NCBI RefSeq assembly: GCF_003013395.1
Contig: NZ_PXZM01000036.1
Span: forward strand, 62,001-126,000
Source of the DNA: Brevibacillus fortis
GTDB lineage: Bacteria > Bacillota > Bacilli > Brevibacillales > Brevibacillaceae
Direction: 5' to 3'
DNA: 64,000 bases
The notes below the pieces were generated by a model. The model ran no database searches, was not told where the DNA came from, and saw only the letters and a program-made list of their open reading frames with translations. The position numbers were made by a program, and so were the translations under genes. Below, piece by piece: positions 15,411-41,300 of the stretch. Position 1 is the stretch's first letter, and the number at the start of each line of letters is the position of its first letter.

Positions 15411-17381
15411 TTGAAGGAAACAGAAACACAGCAAACACTAACGTATACAGAAGAAGACATTCAGGTCTTAGAAGGCTTGATTGCCGTTCGAAAGCGGCCT
15501 GGAATGTACATAGGTTCCACGGGCTCGCGTGGCCTGCATCATCTGCTGTGGGAAATTGTAGATAACGCCAAAGATGAGTCGCTTGCCGGTGTTAACGATA
15601 GCATCATCGTCACTTTGAACAAGGATGGCAGTGTCAGTGTAGAAGACCATGGACGCGGAATTCCAACCGGTATGCACAAGACTGGTCGACCTGTACCAGA
15701 AGTTATTTTTACGACGCTCCATGCCGGCGGTAAATTCGGCGGCGGCGGATATAAAAAAAGTGGTGGCTTGCACGGGGTAGGCTCTAGTGTCGTTGTCGCC
15801 TTGTCCAAATGGCTTGAGGTCGAAATCCATCGCGAAGGCAAAATTCATAAGCAGCGCTTTGAATATGTTGTGGATGCAAATGGAATCGAGCATGTCGGTA
15901 AGCCTGTTACAGGTCTTGAAATCACAGGGAACACCAAACGCACAGGCACAACCGTACGTTTTCTGCCGGATGACGCGGTGTTTGGCAATGCTCGCTTTGA
16001 CTATGAGACGATTCGTGATCGTTTTCGTGAGACGGCATTCCTTCTGAAAAAGCTGCGCATGGTTTTGATTGATGAGCGCGGACCGGAAAAGAAACGGGAA
16101 GAGTTTTACTTCGAAGATGGCTTGAAATCATACGTTTCCTATTTAAACGAGGGGAAAAACACCCTTCATCCGATTGTTTACTTCGAAGGAGAAAAGGACA
16201 ATATCTACGTTGAGCTGGCCTTTCAGTACAATGACGGCTATGCGGAAACACTGGTATCCTATGTCAACTCGATTGTAACAACGGACGGCGGAACACATGT
16301 CACGGGCTTCCGCAACGGTACGACCCGGATTTTTAATGAATTTGCCCGGAAAAAAGGGTACTTGAAAGAAAAAGACCCGAACTTGACTGGAAACGATTTG
16401 CGGGAAGGTTTCCTCGGTGTATTGTCATTGCAAATGGCTGACGTCCAGTTTGAGTCCCAAACAAAAGACAAGCTGGGGAACGAAGAAGCACGGGCAATTG
16501 TAGAACAGATTGTTTCCGAAAAGCTAGGCTTCTTCCTCGAGGAAAATCCGGAAATAGGCAAGCTGCTAATTGACAAGGCGTTGCGTTCTGCTGAGATTCG
16601 CGAAGAGCTGCGCAAACAACGCGAAGCACTACGCGGCGACAAGAAAGGCAAAACCGCGAAAAAGCGCAAATCGATTTCGGAAAAGTTTACTCCGCCGCAA
16701 TACAGAGACTCCAAGCGCAATGAGCTCTTCCTCGTCGAGGGGGATTCCGCGGGTGGCTCTGCAAAACAGGCACGTAATTCAGAGTTCCAAGCCTTGTTCA
16801 GCCTGCGCGGGAAGCCGTTGAACACGGAAAAAGCAAAGCTATCAGAGGTATTGGCGAATGAAGAGTTCCGCACGATCCTAGAGGTGCTTGAAACCGATAT
16901 TGGCGAAGAGTTTTCCATCGAAAACTGTGCGTTCGATAAAGTGATCATCATGTCTGACGCGGACGTTGACGGCTCGCACATTCAAACGCTCTTACTGACC
17001 TTCTTCTTCCGCTACATGCGCCCGATGATTGCAGCTGGTCACTTGTATATTGCCCAACCACCTTTGTATCAGGTGAAAAAGCAGAGCAAGGGCAAGCAAA
17101 CAGAGGGGATCTACTGTTGGAGTGATTACGAGCTGGAACAGGCGTTGAAAAAGGCTGGACGCGGTGCTGAAGTGCAACGCTACAAAGGTTTGGGTGAGAT
17201 GAACGCCGATCAGCTCTGGGAAACAACGATGGATCCTGAGACGCGCAAGCTCATCAAGGTTGAACTGGAAGACCTCGCTCACTGTGAGAAGCTGGTAACT
17301 GTTTTGATGGGTGACAAAGTCCCACCACGGCGTGAGTGGATCGAGAACCACGTCACCTTTGAAGTGGGGGAGGATGAATAA
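15411..17381 (+). CDS. parE: DNA topoisomerase IV subunit B
   Basis: 656 residues from the TTG at 15411 (AGAGGGGAG seven bases upstream); a GTG at 15375 opens the frame earlier but has no ribosome binding site. GHKL ATPase domain at the N-terminus ([41 protein letters not shown]), a transducer domain, then Toprim ([30 protein letters not shown]) and the C-terminal YKGLGEMN segment. With ParC it forms the ATP-driven A2B2 enzyme that unlinks replicated chromosomes and relaxes supercoils. The [12 protein letters not shown] segment and pairing with the 820-residue A subunit favour ParE over GyrB. The parC start follows three bases after the stop. Confidence 0.93.
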   Translation: MKETETQQTLTYTEEDIQVLEGLIAVRKRPGMYIGSTGSRGLHHLLWEIVDNAKDESLAGVNDSIIVTLNKDGSVSVEDHGRGIPTGMHKTGRPVPEVIFTTLHAGGKFGGGGYKKSGGLHGVGSSVVVALSKWLEVEIHREGKIHKQRFEYVVDANGIEHVGKPVTGLEITGNTKRTGTTVRFLPDDAVFGNARFDYETIRDRFRETAFLLKKLRMVLIDERGPEKKREEFYFEDGLKSYVSYLNEGKNTLHPIVYFEGEKDNIYVELAFQYNDGYAETLVSYVNSIVTTDGGTHVTGFRNGTTRIFNEFARKKGYLKEKDPNLTGNDLREGFLGVLSLQMADVQFESQTKDKLGNEEARAIVEQIVSEKLGFFLEENPEIGKLLIDKALRSAEIREELRKQREALRGDKKGKTAKKRKSISEKFTPPQYRDSKRNELFLVEGDSAGGSAKQARNSEFQALFSLRGKPLNTEKAKLSEVLANEEFRTILEVLETDIGEEFSIENCAFDKVIIMSDADVDGSHIQTLLLTFFFRYMRPMIAAGHLYIAQPPLYQVKKQSKGKQTEGIYCWSDYELEQALKKAGRGAEVQRYKGLGEMNADQLWETTMDPETRKLIKVELEDLAHCEKLVTVLMGDKVPPRREWIENHVTFEVGEDE

Positions 17382-17383
17382 GC

Positions 17384-19846
17384 ATGCTGTCCAATCAAGT
17401 GATTAATCAGAGCTTCGCGGAGATTATGGGAAAGCGCTTTGGGGACTATGCCAACCTGGTTATTCTCTCACGCGCGATCCCAGATGCTCGCGATGGACTA
17501 AAACCGGTACAGCGCCGTATTTTGTATGCCATGTACCAAGAAGGCAACACGAACGATAAACCATACCGTAAATCAGCGAAAACGGTCGGATACGTGATGG
17601 GTACCTATCATCCGCACGGTGACTCGGCGATTTACGAAACGATGGTACGGATGGCACAATGGTGGAAAATGCGTCAGGTGCTTATTCAAGGACACGGAAA
17701 CTTCGGTAGCTTGGACGCAGACCCGCCAGCCGCTATGCGTTATACCGAATCCAGACTGTCGGCATTGGCCAACGAGCTATTACGCGACATTGAAAAGGAT
17801 ACGGTTACATTTATCCCGAACTACGACAACTCTGCTCAACAACCGGCAGTATTGCCTTCACGGTTTCCGAATCTTCTCGTGAATGGCGCTGCTGGGATCG
17901 CGGTTGGTTTTGCAACAGACATCCCGACTCACAATCTGGGTGAAGTCATCGATGCGGCTGTTGCACAAATGAAGAACCCGAATATCTCGCTGGATGAGCT
18001 GATGCAGCACGTCAAGGGGCCAGATTTTCCAACAGGCGGCATTGTTCAAGGGCTGTCCGGAATTCGTAAGGCGTTTGAGACAGGCCGTGGCCAATTCATC
18101 ATTCGCGGGAAGACCCATGTCGAGGAGCCAAAAGGCGGCAAAATCAAAAAAATCGTCATTTCCGAAATCCCTTACGAAGTGGTCAAGTCAAAGCTCGTCG
18201 GCCAAATCGATGAGCTCGTGATGGAGCGCAAAATCGAGGGGGCACTGGCGGTTCGCGATGAAACCGGTCGCAAAGAGGCCGAGCAGAAAAAAGTCCGTAT
18301 CGTAGTGGATATTCGCAAGGAAGCAGATGAACAGGCGATTCTCAACTACCTGTACAAAAATACGGATCTGCAAATCTATTACAACTACAACATGAACGTG
18401 ATTCATGAGGGGACCATCCGCCAGATGGGACTCAAGGCTTTGTTGGGGGCGTACATCGACCACCAAAAAGAAGTCGTCACGAATCGCTGCCAATATGATC
18501 TGAATCGAAAGCAAAGCCGCGAGCATATCGTGGAAGGCTTGATTCGCGCCAAGTCCATTTTGCGTGAGATCGTCGATACGATTATGGATTCGGAAGACCG
18601 TGCAGATGCCAAGAATAACATCATGGAGAAATACGGCTTCACCGAAAACCAAGCGGATGCGATTTTGAGCATTCAGCTCGCTTCCTTGACACGTCTGGAT
18701 ATCGTTAAGCTGGAAAAAGAATTGGCAACGCTGGCAAAAGAAATCGAGGAACTTAAGTCGATTTTGGCAAGTGAGAAAAAGCTGATTCAAGTCATTACAG
18801 GCGAACTGAACGAGATCAAGAAAAAATATGCAGAAGAGCGCCTGACAGAAATTCAGGGCGAGATCGAGGAAATCAAAATCGATATCGCCATGCAAATCAA
18901 TGCAGAGGATTGCATCGTAACCCTCACAAACGAAGGATATATCAAGCGGACGAGCCCGCGTTCCTTCAAATCAGTAGGGGGAACGCTGGAGACATGTGGT
19001 GTAAAAGAGGGAGACCGTGTCCGTTATTTCATGGAGACGAATACGTCCCACACTGCTCTCTTCTTTACTCAGGACGGTAAATACTTCGCTACTCTGGTCA
19101 ACGCCTTCCCGGACGATAAGTGGAAGGATATCGGTTCTGCCCTCGTCAACATCATCCCATTGGAGAAAAATCAGCGAATCGTTGGCTTTACGATCGTAGA
19201 GAACTTCAAACAACCGCTGTATGTCTACCATGTAAGTAAAAATGGTTTGATGAAAAAGACCGCGTTGTCCGAATACGAAACGAATCGTTCCAGTGCGTTG
19301 GTAGCTGCGAAGCTGAAAGCCGACGATGACGAATTTGTGAATGTGTTTGTTGCAGACGAAGCTGGGGCGATACTCGGTGCGACCAAGGATGGCATGGGCA
19401 TTCGATTCCAGCGCAGTGAAGTCAGCGCAACGGGTAGAGCGTCGAGCGGGGTAAAAGCAATCGCACTTGCTCCAGACGACGATGTGATCACGCTGCTTCC
19501 GATTGAGGAAGACGACTCTCGTGCCTTTAGCTTGTTGACGGCTGAAGGGGTTGTAAAACGCACGGCCATTGCTGCGATCCCACTCCAGGCACGCGCAGGC
19601 AAAGGCGTACAGTTGATTCGTAAACGTAAAAATAATCCGCATGAGCTTGTCGCGATGTTCATCGAGGAAACCGTCTATGCCTGGACGTCGCAGAACGAAT
19701 GGACCCTTGTCGAGACAGAGCAAGTGATCGTCAACGAGCAAGGTGGTATCGGCCGACAACTGGTGGAGGGTGGGGTAAAAGCAGTCGCTTTTGAAACCAT
19801 TTTGCCGACAGATGAACCGAAGGACGATGCGACTTCAAAAGGCTGA
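17384..19846 (+). CDS. parC: DNA topoisomerase IV subunit A (possible TGA-interrupted tail)
   Basis: 820 residues to the first stop. The N-terminal breakage-reunion domain carries [20 protein letters not shown], the quinolone-resistance region [15 protein letters not shown] (Ser81 and Glu85 retained, so sensitive-type) and the catalytic tyrosine in AMRYTESRL (Tyr120). A coiled-coil tower and a beta-pinwheel C-terminal domain follow. It cuts and rejoins DNA in topoisomerase IV. Notable: after the TGA at 19844-19846 the same frame stays open for 29 codons to 19936 and encodes a plausible tail containing NVQASLFDG; see findings. GGGGAGG lies about 11 bases before the ATG. Overlapped by no other gene. 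Confidence 0.93.
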   Translation: MLSNQVINQSFAEIMGKRFGDYANLVILSRAIPDARDGLKPVQRRILYAMYQEGNTNDKPYRKSAKTVGYVMGTYHPHGDSAIYETMVRMAQWWKMRQVLIQGHGNFGSLDADPPAAMRYTESRLSALANELLRDIEKDTVTFIPNYDNSAQQPAVLPSRFPNLLVNGAAGIAVGFATDIPTHNLGEVIDAAVAQMKNPNISLDELMQHVKGPDFPTGGIVQGLSGIRKAFETGRGQFIIRGKTHVEEPKGGKIKKIVISEIPYEVVKSKLVGQIDELVMERKIEGALAVRDETGRKEAEQKKVRIVVDIRKEADEQAILNYLYKNTDLQIYYNYNMNVIHEGTIRQMGLKALLGAYIDHQKEVVTNRCQYDLNRKQSREHIVEGLIRAKSILREIVDTIMDSEDRADAKNNIMEKYGFTENQADAILSIQLASLTRLDIVKLEKELATLAKEIEELKSILASEKKLIQVITGELNEIKKKYAEERLTEIQGEIEEIKIDIAMQINAEDCIVTLTNEGYIKRTSPRSFKSVGGTLETCGVKEGDRVRYFMETNTSHTALFFTQDGKYFATLVNAFPDDKWKDIGSALVNIIPLEKNQRIVGFTIVENFKQPLYVYHVSKNGLMKKTALSEYETNRSSALVAAKLKADDDEFVNVFVADEAGAILGATKDGMGIRFQRSEVSATGRASSGVKAIALAPDDDVITLLPIEEDDSRAFSLLTAEGVVKRTAIAAIPLQARAGKGVQLIRKRKNNPHELVAMFIEETVYAWTSQNEWTLVETEQVIVNEQGGIGRQLVEGGVKAVAFETILPTDEPKDDATSKG

Positions 19847-19936
19847 GGAGACGGAGCTGGCACAGCAGGACAACAGAAAACGTCTAATGTCCAGGCTAGC
19901 CTGTTCGATGGAGTTCATCGAGAAAAAAAGGAATGA
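19847..19936 (+). other. In-frame 29-codon extension of parC behind a TGA
   Basis: Continuing the parC frame past TGA gives a Gly/Gln-rich linker and then VQASLFDGVHREKKE and a second TGA at 19934-19936. QASLF fits the bacterial sliding-clamp binding pentapeptide pattern (QLSLF-like). The second stop lies only seven bases before the next gene's start, normal operon spacing, whereas the first stop leaves 97 bp. It could be readthrough, a recent nonsense mutation or a sequence error. Confidence 0.5.
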
Positions 19937-19943
19937 TGAATAG

Positions 19944-20264
19944 ATGGCGTTTGAAGACTTTGTTTCACCGCTAAGCTGGCAGCAAGTTTCTCTGCTTCTT
20001 GATACTGTGCAATATTTCGAAGAGGCGCCGAAGCTGCTCTCGCTTCCACAAGAGCAAGGCGCAAGTGTGCCTGTGCCGATTACGTCAGACACATTGAAGA
20101 CGATGCTTGGGTGTTTGGACGAAGAGGAAGCATTTAGCCGCAAAGCTTTTTCATTGAGATGGGAAGCAGGTGAGGACGAAGGAAGTGGCTACCTCGTTGT
20201 CGAGCTTCCGAATGGAGACACCGTAAGACAGCCAGCCGTTCTATCCGCTTTTTCTCCGGTTTAA
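19944..20264 (+). CDS. Conserved-type protein of unknown function, third gene of the parE operon
   Basis: 106 residues, acidic, no membrane span or signal peptide. It reads MAFEDFVSPLSWQQVSLLLDTVQYFEEAP and ends in a two-strand segment LVVELPNGDTVRQP, suggesting a helix then a beta hairpin. AAAAGGA lies about 11 bases upstream of the ATG. Same strand and close to parC, followed by a terminator, so it is the last gene of the topoisomerase IV unit. No family recognised. Confidence 0.6.
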   Translation: MAFEDFVSPLSWQQVSLLLDTVQYFEEAPKLLSLPQEQGASVPVPITSDTLKTMLGCLDEEEAFSRKAFSLRWEAGEDEGSGYLVVELPNGDTVRQPAVLSAFSPV

Positions 20265-20270
20265 CAGAGT

Positions 20271-20334
20271 AACGCTTTGGTGACGAGCTTGCATCCATGA
20301 TAGGATGTGAGCCGTTTAGCCGAAGCGTTTTTTT
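20271..20334 (+). terminator. Long structured terminator of the parE-parC unit
   Basis: AACGCTTTGG (20271-20280) pairs with CCGAAGCGTT (20320-20329) and is followed by T7. The loop itself contains a second hairpin, GCATCC with GGATGT (20291-20307), giving a branched structure. Confidence 0.7.
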
Positions 20335-20449
20335 GCATACGAAAAGATTGCCAGCGAATTGGAGTTTGTGATACAGTTTGAACACGAGTGATTTGTAATA
20401 AAGTTAGTAACTTACTGAGATAGCAACCTTACCTATGGAGGATGGAATC

Positions 20450-21097
20450 ATGGAAAAAGTCATCAATCAAAAGGCTTTTATGGACGTCATTCGCGAGCGT
20501 CGTTCCGTACGTCATTACGATCCAACAGCAAAAATCTCGCGGGATGAATGGAAGGAAATGTTGCAGGAAGCGACCTTGGCACCTTCCAGCTCCAACCTCC
20601 AGCCGTGGCGGTTTTTGATTATTGATGAACAGCCATTGAAAGAGAAACTGCTCCCCATCGCATTTAACCAAAAGCAGGTGGTAGAGGCTGCGGCGGTTAT
20701 TGCAGTCTTGGCTGATTATGAGGGCTACAAGCAAGCCGGGAGCATTTACAAAAAAGCGGTCGAAGCAGGTTACATGACAGAGGAAGTAAAAGCCGCGTTC
20801 ATCGACAACATCAACAAACGTTATGAGAATCGGGATCGGTCAATCATCAAGGAAATTGCTTTGGTAGACGGAGGTCTCGTCGCGATGCAATTGATGCTCG
20901 TTGCCAAGGCAAGAGGGTACGACACGGTGCCGATGGGAGGCTATAACAGCGAGAAATTTAAGGAAGCTTTCCAAATCCCAGATCAATATGAAACGGTCAT
21001 GTTGATTGCAATCGGCAAAGCGGCACAGCCCGGTCATCCGACTACTCGCCTGGATGTAGAAGAGATTACGTTCTGGAATGAGATGCCGAGTAAATAA
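20450..21097 (+). CDS. Nitroreductase family protein
   Basis: 215 residues from the ATG at 20450 (ATGGAGG eight bases upstream; the ATG at 20435 is part of that site). FMDVIRERRSVRHYDPTAKIS at the start, LAPSSSNLQPWRFLII near residue 46 and GYDTVPMGGYNSEKFKEAF near 155 are the FMN-binding and dimer motifs of the nitroreductase fold. Members are FMN-dependent NAD(P)H oxidoreductases reducing nitroaromatics, quinones or related compounds; the physiological substrate is unknown. Upstream lies AGTAACTTACT, a possible inverted-repeat operator of a redox-type regulator, not verified. Monocistronic. Confidence 0.88.
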   Translation: MEKVINQKAFMDVIRERRSVRHYDPTAKISRDEWKEMLQEATLAPSSSNLQPWRFLIIDEQPLKEKLLPIAFNQKQVVEAAAVIAVLADYEGYKQAGSIYKKAVEAGYMTEEVKAAFIDNINKRYENRDRSIIKEIALVDGGLVAMQLMLVAKARGYDTVPMGGYNSEKFKEAFQIPDQYETVMLIAIGKAAQPGHPTTRLDVEEITFWNEMPSK

Positions 21098-21271
21098 GCA
21101 CGGAGACATAATATAGTCTTGGCCTTCCATGATTTTGGGGTCAGGGCTTTTTTTACGTTTGCAAGCTTTCGAGGGACAGACATGCTGGCAATCAGGTGAA
21201 ATGGGGCGTACAATAGGAAGACACAACAGTAACGAAAGAGAAGCCGCAGACGAGCGAAAGAAGGGTGTAGG

Positions 21272-21952
21272 ATGAAAAGATTGTTGGCAATCAGCGATAT
21301 TCATGGGGAATTAGAGAAATTGGAATCGTTGATGGAGCAAGTTCAGTACGATCCACAAAACGATCAATTGATCCTGCTAGGCGATTATGTAGACCGTGGA
21401 CCAGAGTCGAAGGGGGTCGTCGACAAGGTGAAACAGCTCCATGCAGAAGGAGCAATCGTGTTGATGGGCAACCATGATCATATGATGGTCAAATCGTTCG
21501 AACAAGACCCTGTCTTTATCGAGCGATGGTTTCGAAACGGCGCACAAAAGACGTTGGCTAGCTATGGTCATGTCGCAGCAGATACGGAGTCTGGTGCACC
21601 TGAGACCTTGGAAATCACCTCTTCGGTCAAAGAGCATCTGGAATTTTTGGCTGGCTTGGACTGCTATTATGAAACCAATGATTATATTTTTGTTCACGGG
21701 GGTGTACATCCCGAGACTCCGGTTGCAGAGACTGACCCGTACATGCTGATGTGGATACGTGACGAGTTCCATAAAGGCTATAAGGGTGAGAAGACCGTTG
21801 TTTTTGGTCACACGCCAACGAGTTATTTGCACGGCAAACACGATGTCTTTTACGGTGATAATAAAATCATCGGCATTGACGGAGGTGCCGTATACGGCGG
21901 CCGTCTGCATTGCTTGGAGCTGCCGAGCCGAAAGGTGTACTCCGTAGAGTGA
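21272..21952 (+). CDS. PPP-family metallophosphatase (serine/threonine phosphatase or ApaH/PrpE-like)
   Basis: 226 residues. All metal-site motifs of the PPP family are present: DIHGE near residue 8, GDYVDRG near 37, GNHDHM near 67, FVHGGVHPE near 141 and FGHTPT near 175. Such enzymes hydrolyse phosphoserine/threonine or dinucleoside polyphosphates using two metal ions. The specific substrate is undecided. The ATG at 21272 follows AAGAAGGGTG. Single gene ended by a strong terminator. Confidence 0.88.
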   Translation: MKRLLAISDIHGELEKLESLMEQVQYDPQNDQLILLGDYVDRGPESKGVVDKVKQLHAEGAIVLMGNHDHMMVKSFEQDPVFIERWFRNGAQKTLASYGHVAADTESGAPETLEITSSVKEHLEFLAGLDCYYETNDYIFVHGGVHPETPVAETDPYMLMWIRDEFHKGYKGEKTVVFGHTPTSYLHGKHDVFYGDNKIIGIDGGAVYGGRLHCLELPSRKVYSVE

Positions 21953-21964
21953 TAGAATATGAAT

Positions 21965-22011
21965 GAAAGGCTTTTCACCTCTCTTTTCAAAGAGCGGGTG
22001 AAAGCCTTTTT
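21965..22011 (+). terminator. Terminator of the phosphatase gene
   Basis: AAGGCTTTTCACC pairs with GGTGAAAGCCTT and is followed by T5, just after the phosphatase stop. Confidence 0.8.
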
Positions 22012-22615
22012 GTTATGTGTCAAGATAAGTAAAGAGTAATATTGTAATGAAATTTATTTAAATAAATTGCAAAAATTAATAATTAAAGTCTTGTCTTCTA
22101 ATATTTGGGATAGTAAAATATTCCCAACTCACCTATATTTTTATTACTTATCATCATATTAGCCCACGTGAATATTTGCTAATCAAGGACCATTTTCCCC
22201 TGCCATGCTCGCTGCAATGTGACCGTTACTCTAATCGTCACTCTTATTCCACTCCTAGAAAAGACAAAAGAAACAGCCATTTCCCAAAAAATCATTGATC
22301 GATACGATCATTCTGGAAAAAGGAAAAGAAACACCCATCTCAAAAAGGTGATGGCTTTTTATTGCTCGTTACTTGAAAAATTTATAACAGAAGGTAATAA
22401 AAGTAAAGCTCTTATAACTGATCGTTTCATTCCAATCTGCTGAAAGAAAAAGAATGGGCTGTGCTTTTTCTTCCGCGGGAGTGGCTATATAGTTTCTGGG
22501 AAAAGGTTCCTAATATTCAGAATGCGAAAAGTCTGTTTTGTCATTCCGAGTACCAGCCTATGTCCTGCCCGGAAAAGAATAGGGAGACTGGCGCTTCGTA
22601 CAACGGGTCCATGGC

Positions 22616-22643
22616 TTGGGGAAAATAACTTCTCTTGTATACA
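22616..22643 (+). promoter_or_regulatory. Candidate promoter of the lipopeptide operon
   Basis: TTGGGG (22616-22621), 16-bp spacer, TATACA (22638-22643), about 70 bp before the TTG start of the synthetase. Moderate match to sigma-A. Confidence 0.4.
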
Positions 22644-22648
22644 CGTGG

Positions 22649-22663
22649 GGTGAGTATCTCACC
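22649..22663 (+). promoter_or_regulatory. Perfect palindrome at the predicted transcription start
   Basis: GGTGAG-TAT-CTCACC, a perfect 6-bp inverted repeat with a 3-base centre, six bases after the -10. Position fits an operator or a 5'-end RNA hairpin. Confidence 0.5.
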
Positions 22664-22676
22664 AGGCAAGAGCTAA

Positions 22677-38291
<15,615 letters not shown>

Positions 38292-38307
38292 TAGATGGTG
38301 ATGAGGT

Positions 38308-41300
38308 TTGAATGGTGTTCAGATAAAAAATATATACCGTTTGACACCTATGCAAGAAGGGATGCTGTATCACTTTATCCTTCATCCTGAATCAGAGGTT
38401 CACTTCGAGCAAACGGTGATTACGATGGAGGAGTCGTTGCAGCTTGATCACCTTGATCAGAGCTTTCGTGACCTCGTCGAAAGATTCGATATCCTGCGAA
38501 CAGTCTTTCACTATAAAGAAAGTAAAAAGCCCCTTCAAATCGTATTGAAGCAAAGAGAAGCAGCTATTCAGATCGAGGACATCTCTGACCAGACTCAGGA
38601 TGAACAAACAGCATTTTTGGAGCAATTTCTTGTAAAGGATCGGCGCAAGAGATTTGATCTGGAGAAAGACCTGCTGTTTCGCATTACCGTTATTAAATTG
38701 AGTGAATCCAAATACAAGATGGTGTGGAGTTTCCACCATATTATTATGGATGGCTGGTGCCTGGGGATTGTCGCAAAAGACTTTTTCCATATCTATCACT
38801 CTTATCTTCAAAATAAGAAGGCTGAACTGGCTCCACCGTATTCCTTCAGTAGTTATGTCACCTGGCTTGGCAAGCAAAACAAACAAGAGGGACTATCGTT
38901 CTGGCGAGATAGTCTGGATGGATTTGATCAGCAATCTCCTTTACCGGTTGAATATATTTCAACCGGTAAGGGGTACCAACGAGAATCGATCGTGTTTCGC
39001 ATTGATCGGGAAACGACTGCTAATTTGGAGCAGATAGCAAGATCAAATGATGTGACACTTAGCATCGTCTTTCATTCCCTCTGGGGCTTGTTGCTGCAAC
39101 GATACAATTATGCCAATGATGTTGTCTTCGGATCAGTTGTTTCGGGACGCCCCTCTGAGCTCGTTGGCGTCGAAGAAATGGTCGGATTGTTCGTCAATAC
39201 GATCCCGATGCGGATTCGAAGTGAAAGCAAACAGACATTTTCAGAATTGCTTCGGCAGGTACAACAGTTTTTCACAGCCACAAGCAGCTACCAATACTTG
39301 TCTCTAGCGGATATTCAGTCCGAAACCGCATTAAAACAAAACCTGATTCAGCATCTCATGGTCTTTGAAAACTATCCATTGACGGAGGATACATTCGACG
39401 AAGATGGAAAAGGCGGTTTATTCGGAATTACTGATGTCCAAGGATATGAGCAAACCAGCTACGACTTCAACTTATGCATCATTCCCGGAAAGGAATTAGA
39501 AATTCACTTTATCTATAATGCACTTGCTTATAGCGATGCTTATCTGCAAAAAGTGCGAGCGCATTTGAATCAGTTGATTCAAAGTGTCATCCACAATCCC
39601 GACCAGCCGATTGCCAAAATGCAAATGGTCACGGACGAGGAGCAGGCTCTCATTTTGCAACAATGGAATGACACGGATATGCTGGTTGATCAAACGCTAA
39701 CCATTGACCAGCTATTTAAGGAACAGGTTAAAAAGGAACCGCATCAAATTGCCTTGGTCGATCAAGAAGGCACCTACACGTATCAGGAATTAGATGACAA
39801 ATCCGATGCGCTGGCCCACGTGTTGCGTGAAAAAGGGGTAAAACCAGGGAGCATTGTTGCTGTAATGGTGGAGCGCTCTACTGCTTACAGCCTTGCGATC
39901 TTGTCCGTTTTAAAAGCGGGCGGTGCCTTTCTCCCGATTAGCACCGACCATCCGAGTGAACGGATCAGCTATATGATCGAAGATAGTGGAGCCAACATTG
40001 TTTTGGTCCATAATCCAACTGTAGCGTATGCAGAGCGTATTCTCCCTGCATCAACGTTGATGAATCTTGATGATATGAGCTTATACAAAGGCGTTACCTC
40101 TGATGTACAGACCCTACATCGTTGCAATGACCTGGCCTACGTCATTTATACATCCGGGTCAACGGGGAAGCCAAAGGGGGTCAGGCTGCACCACGTCGGA
40201 ATCGCCAACCTCCAGCAGTTTTTCATCAACGATCTCGGTATTACACAAAAGGACAAAGTGTTGCAATTTGCCAGTATCTCATTTGATGCCTCTGTTTGGG
40301 AGTTTACGATGGGGGTATTGACTGGGGCGAGATTGGTCATTGTTTCAAAGGATGTCGTTCTTGATCCCGAGGCTTTTAGCCAGTATCTGCAACGGCATGA
40401 AGTAACAGTCGCGACGCTTCCGCCTACCTTTGTGACGTATTTGGAGCCAGAAAATTTTCCGACGTTGCAAACGTTAATTACTGCAGGTTCCGCAGCAAAC
40501 TGGGAGCTCGTCCATAAATGGAGCGCTCATTGTCGATACATCAACGCATACGGTCCAACCGAAACAACTATTTGTGCAACGACTTGGACGTATGAGGGGC
40601 AAGAGAGGCTGCCGCAGCAAGTGCCAATCGGAAAGCCCATTGCCAACACAAAAGCGTACGTGCTGGATGTGCATGGCCATTTGCAACCCCAGGGAATTCC
40701 TGGTGAGTTGGCTGTCGCGGGCATTGGTGTCGCTGATGGCTACATCAATCGTGAGGAATTGACGAGCGAGAAATTTGTGGCAGATCCGTTTATTGCAGGT
40801 TCGAGGCTCTACAAGACGGGAGATATGGTGAAATGGCTTGCAGATGGTAGTCTGGAATATTTGGGGCGAATGGACAACCAGGTCAAGATACGTGGTTTTC
40901 GTATCGAACTTGATGAGGTTGAAAATGTGATCCTATCCCAGGCAGGAGTGAAGGAAGCTGTCGTGTTGGCAAAAAAAGTGCAGGGAGGAGATACCAGTCT
41001 GATTGCTTATCTGGTCTGGGAGCAGCCTGAATGGAACAGAGATTTGCGTCAGGAGCTTTTGACCACTCTTCCTGCCTATATGGTACCAACGTATATCCAC
41101 ATCCTTGAGAAAATGCCTATAACACCCAATGGCAAAATAGATCGAAAAGCATTACCTGAGCCTGTCATGATCAGGGAGGCAGGTAAGCAACTAAATCCCC
41201 CTGTTACAGAGAAGGAGATCATACTTGCAGAAATCTGGAAAGAAGTGCTCGACCTAGAGGAAATCAGTGTGGATGACCATTTTTATGATCTGGGCGGACA

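Noticed and set aside
22264-22343. Two similar AAAAGAAACA-containing units suggestive of a CRISPR or MITE
   Set aside because: Only two imperfect copies, no regular spacers and no terminal inverted repeats or target duplication.
22219-22443. A 74-codon open frame upstream of the synthetase
   Set aside because: It begins at a GTG without a ribosome binding site, has an unlikely composition and overlaps the repeated AAAAGAAACA units; treated as non-coding leader.
22440-22630. Possible riboswitch or T-box in the long leader before the lipopeptide operon
   Set aside because: No T-box core, S-box, cobalamin, lysine or cyclic-di-GMP motif could be recognised and no terminator/antiterminator pair is visible.
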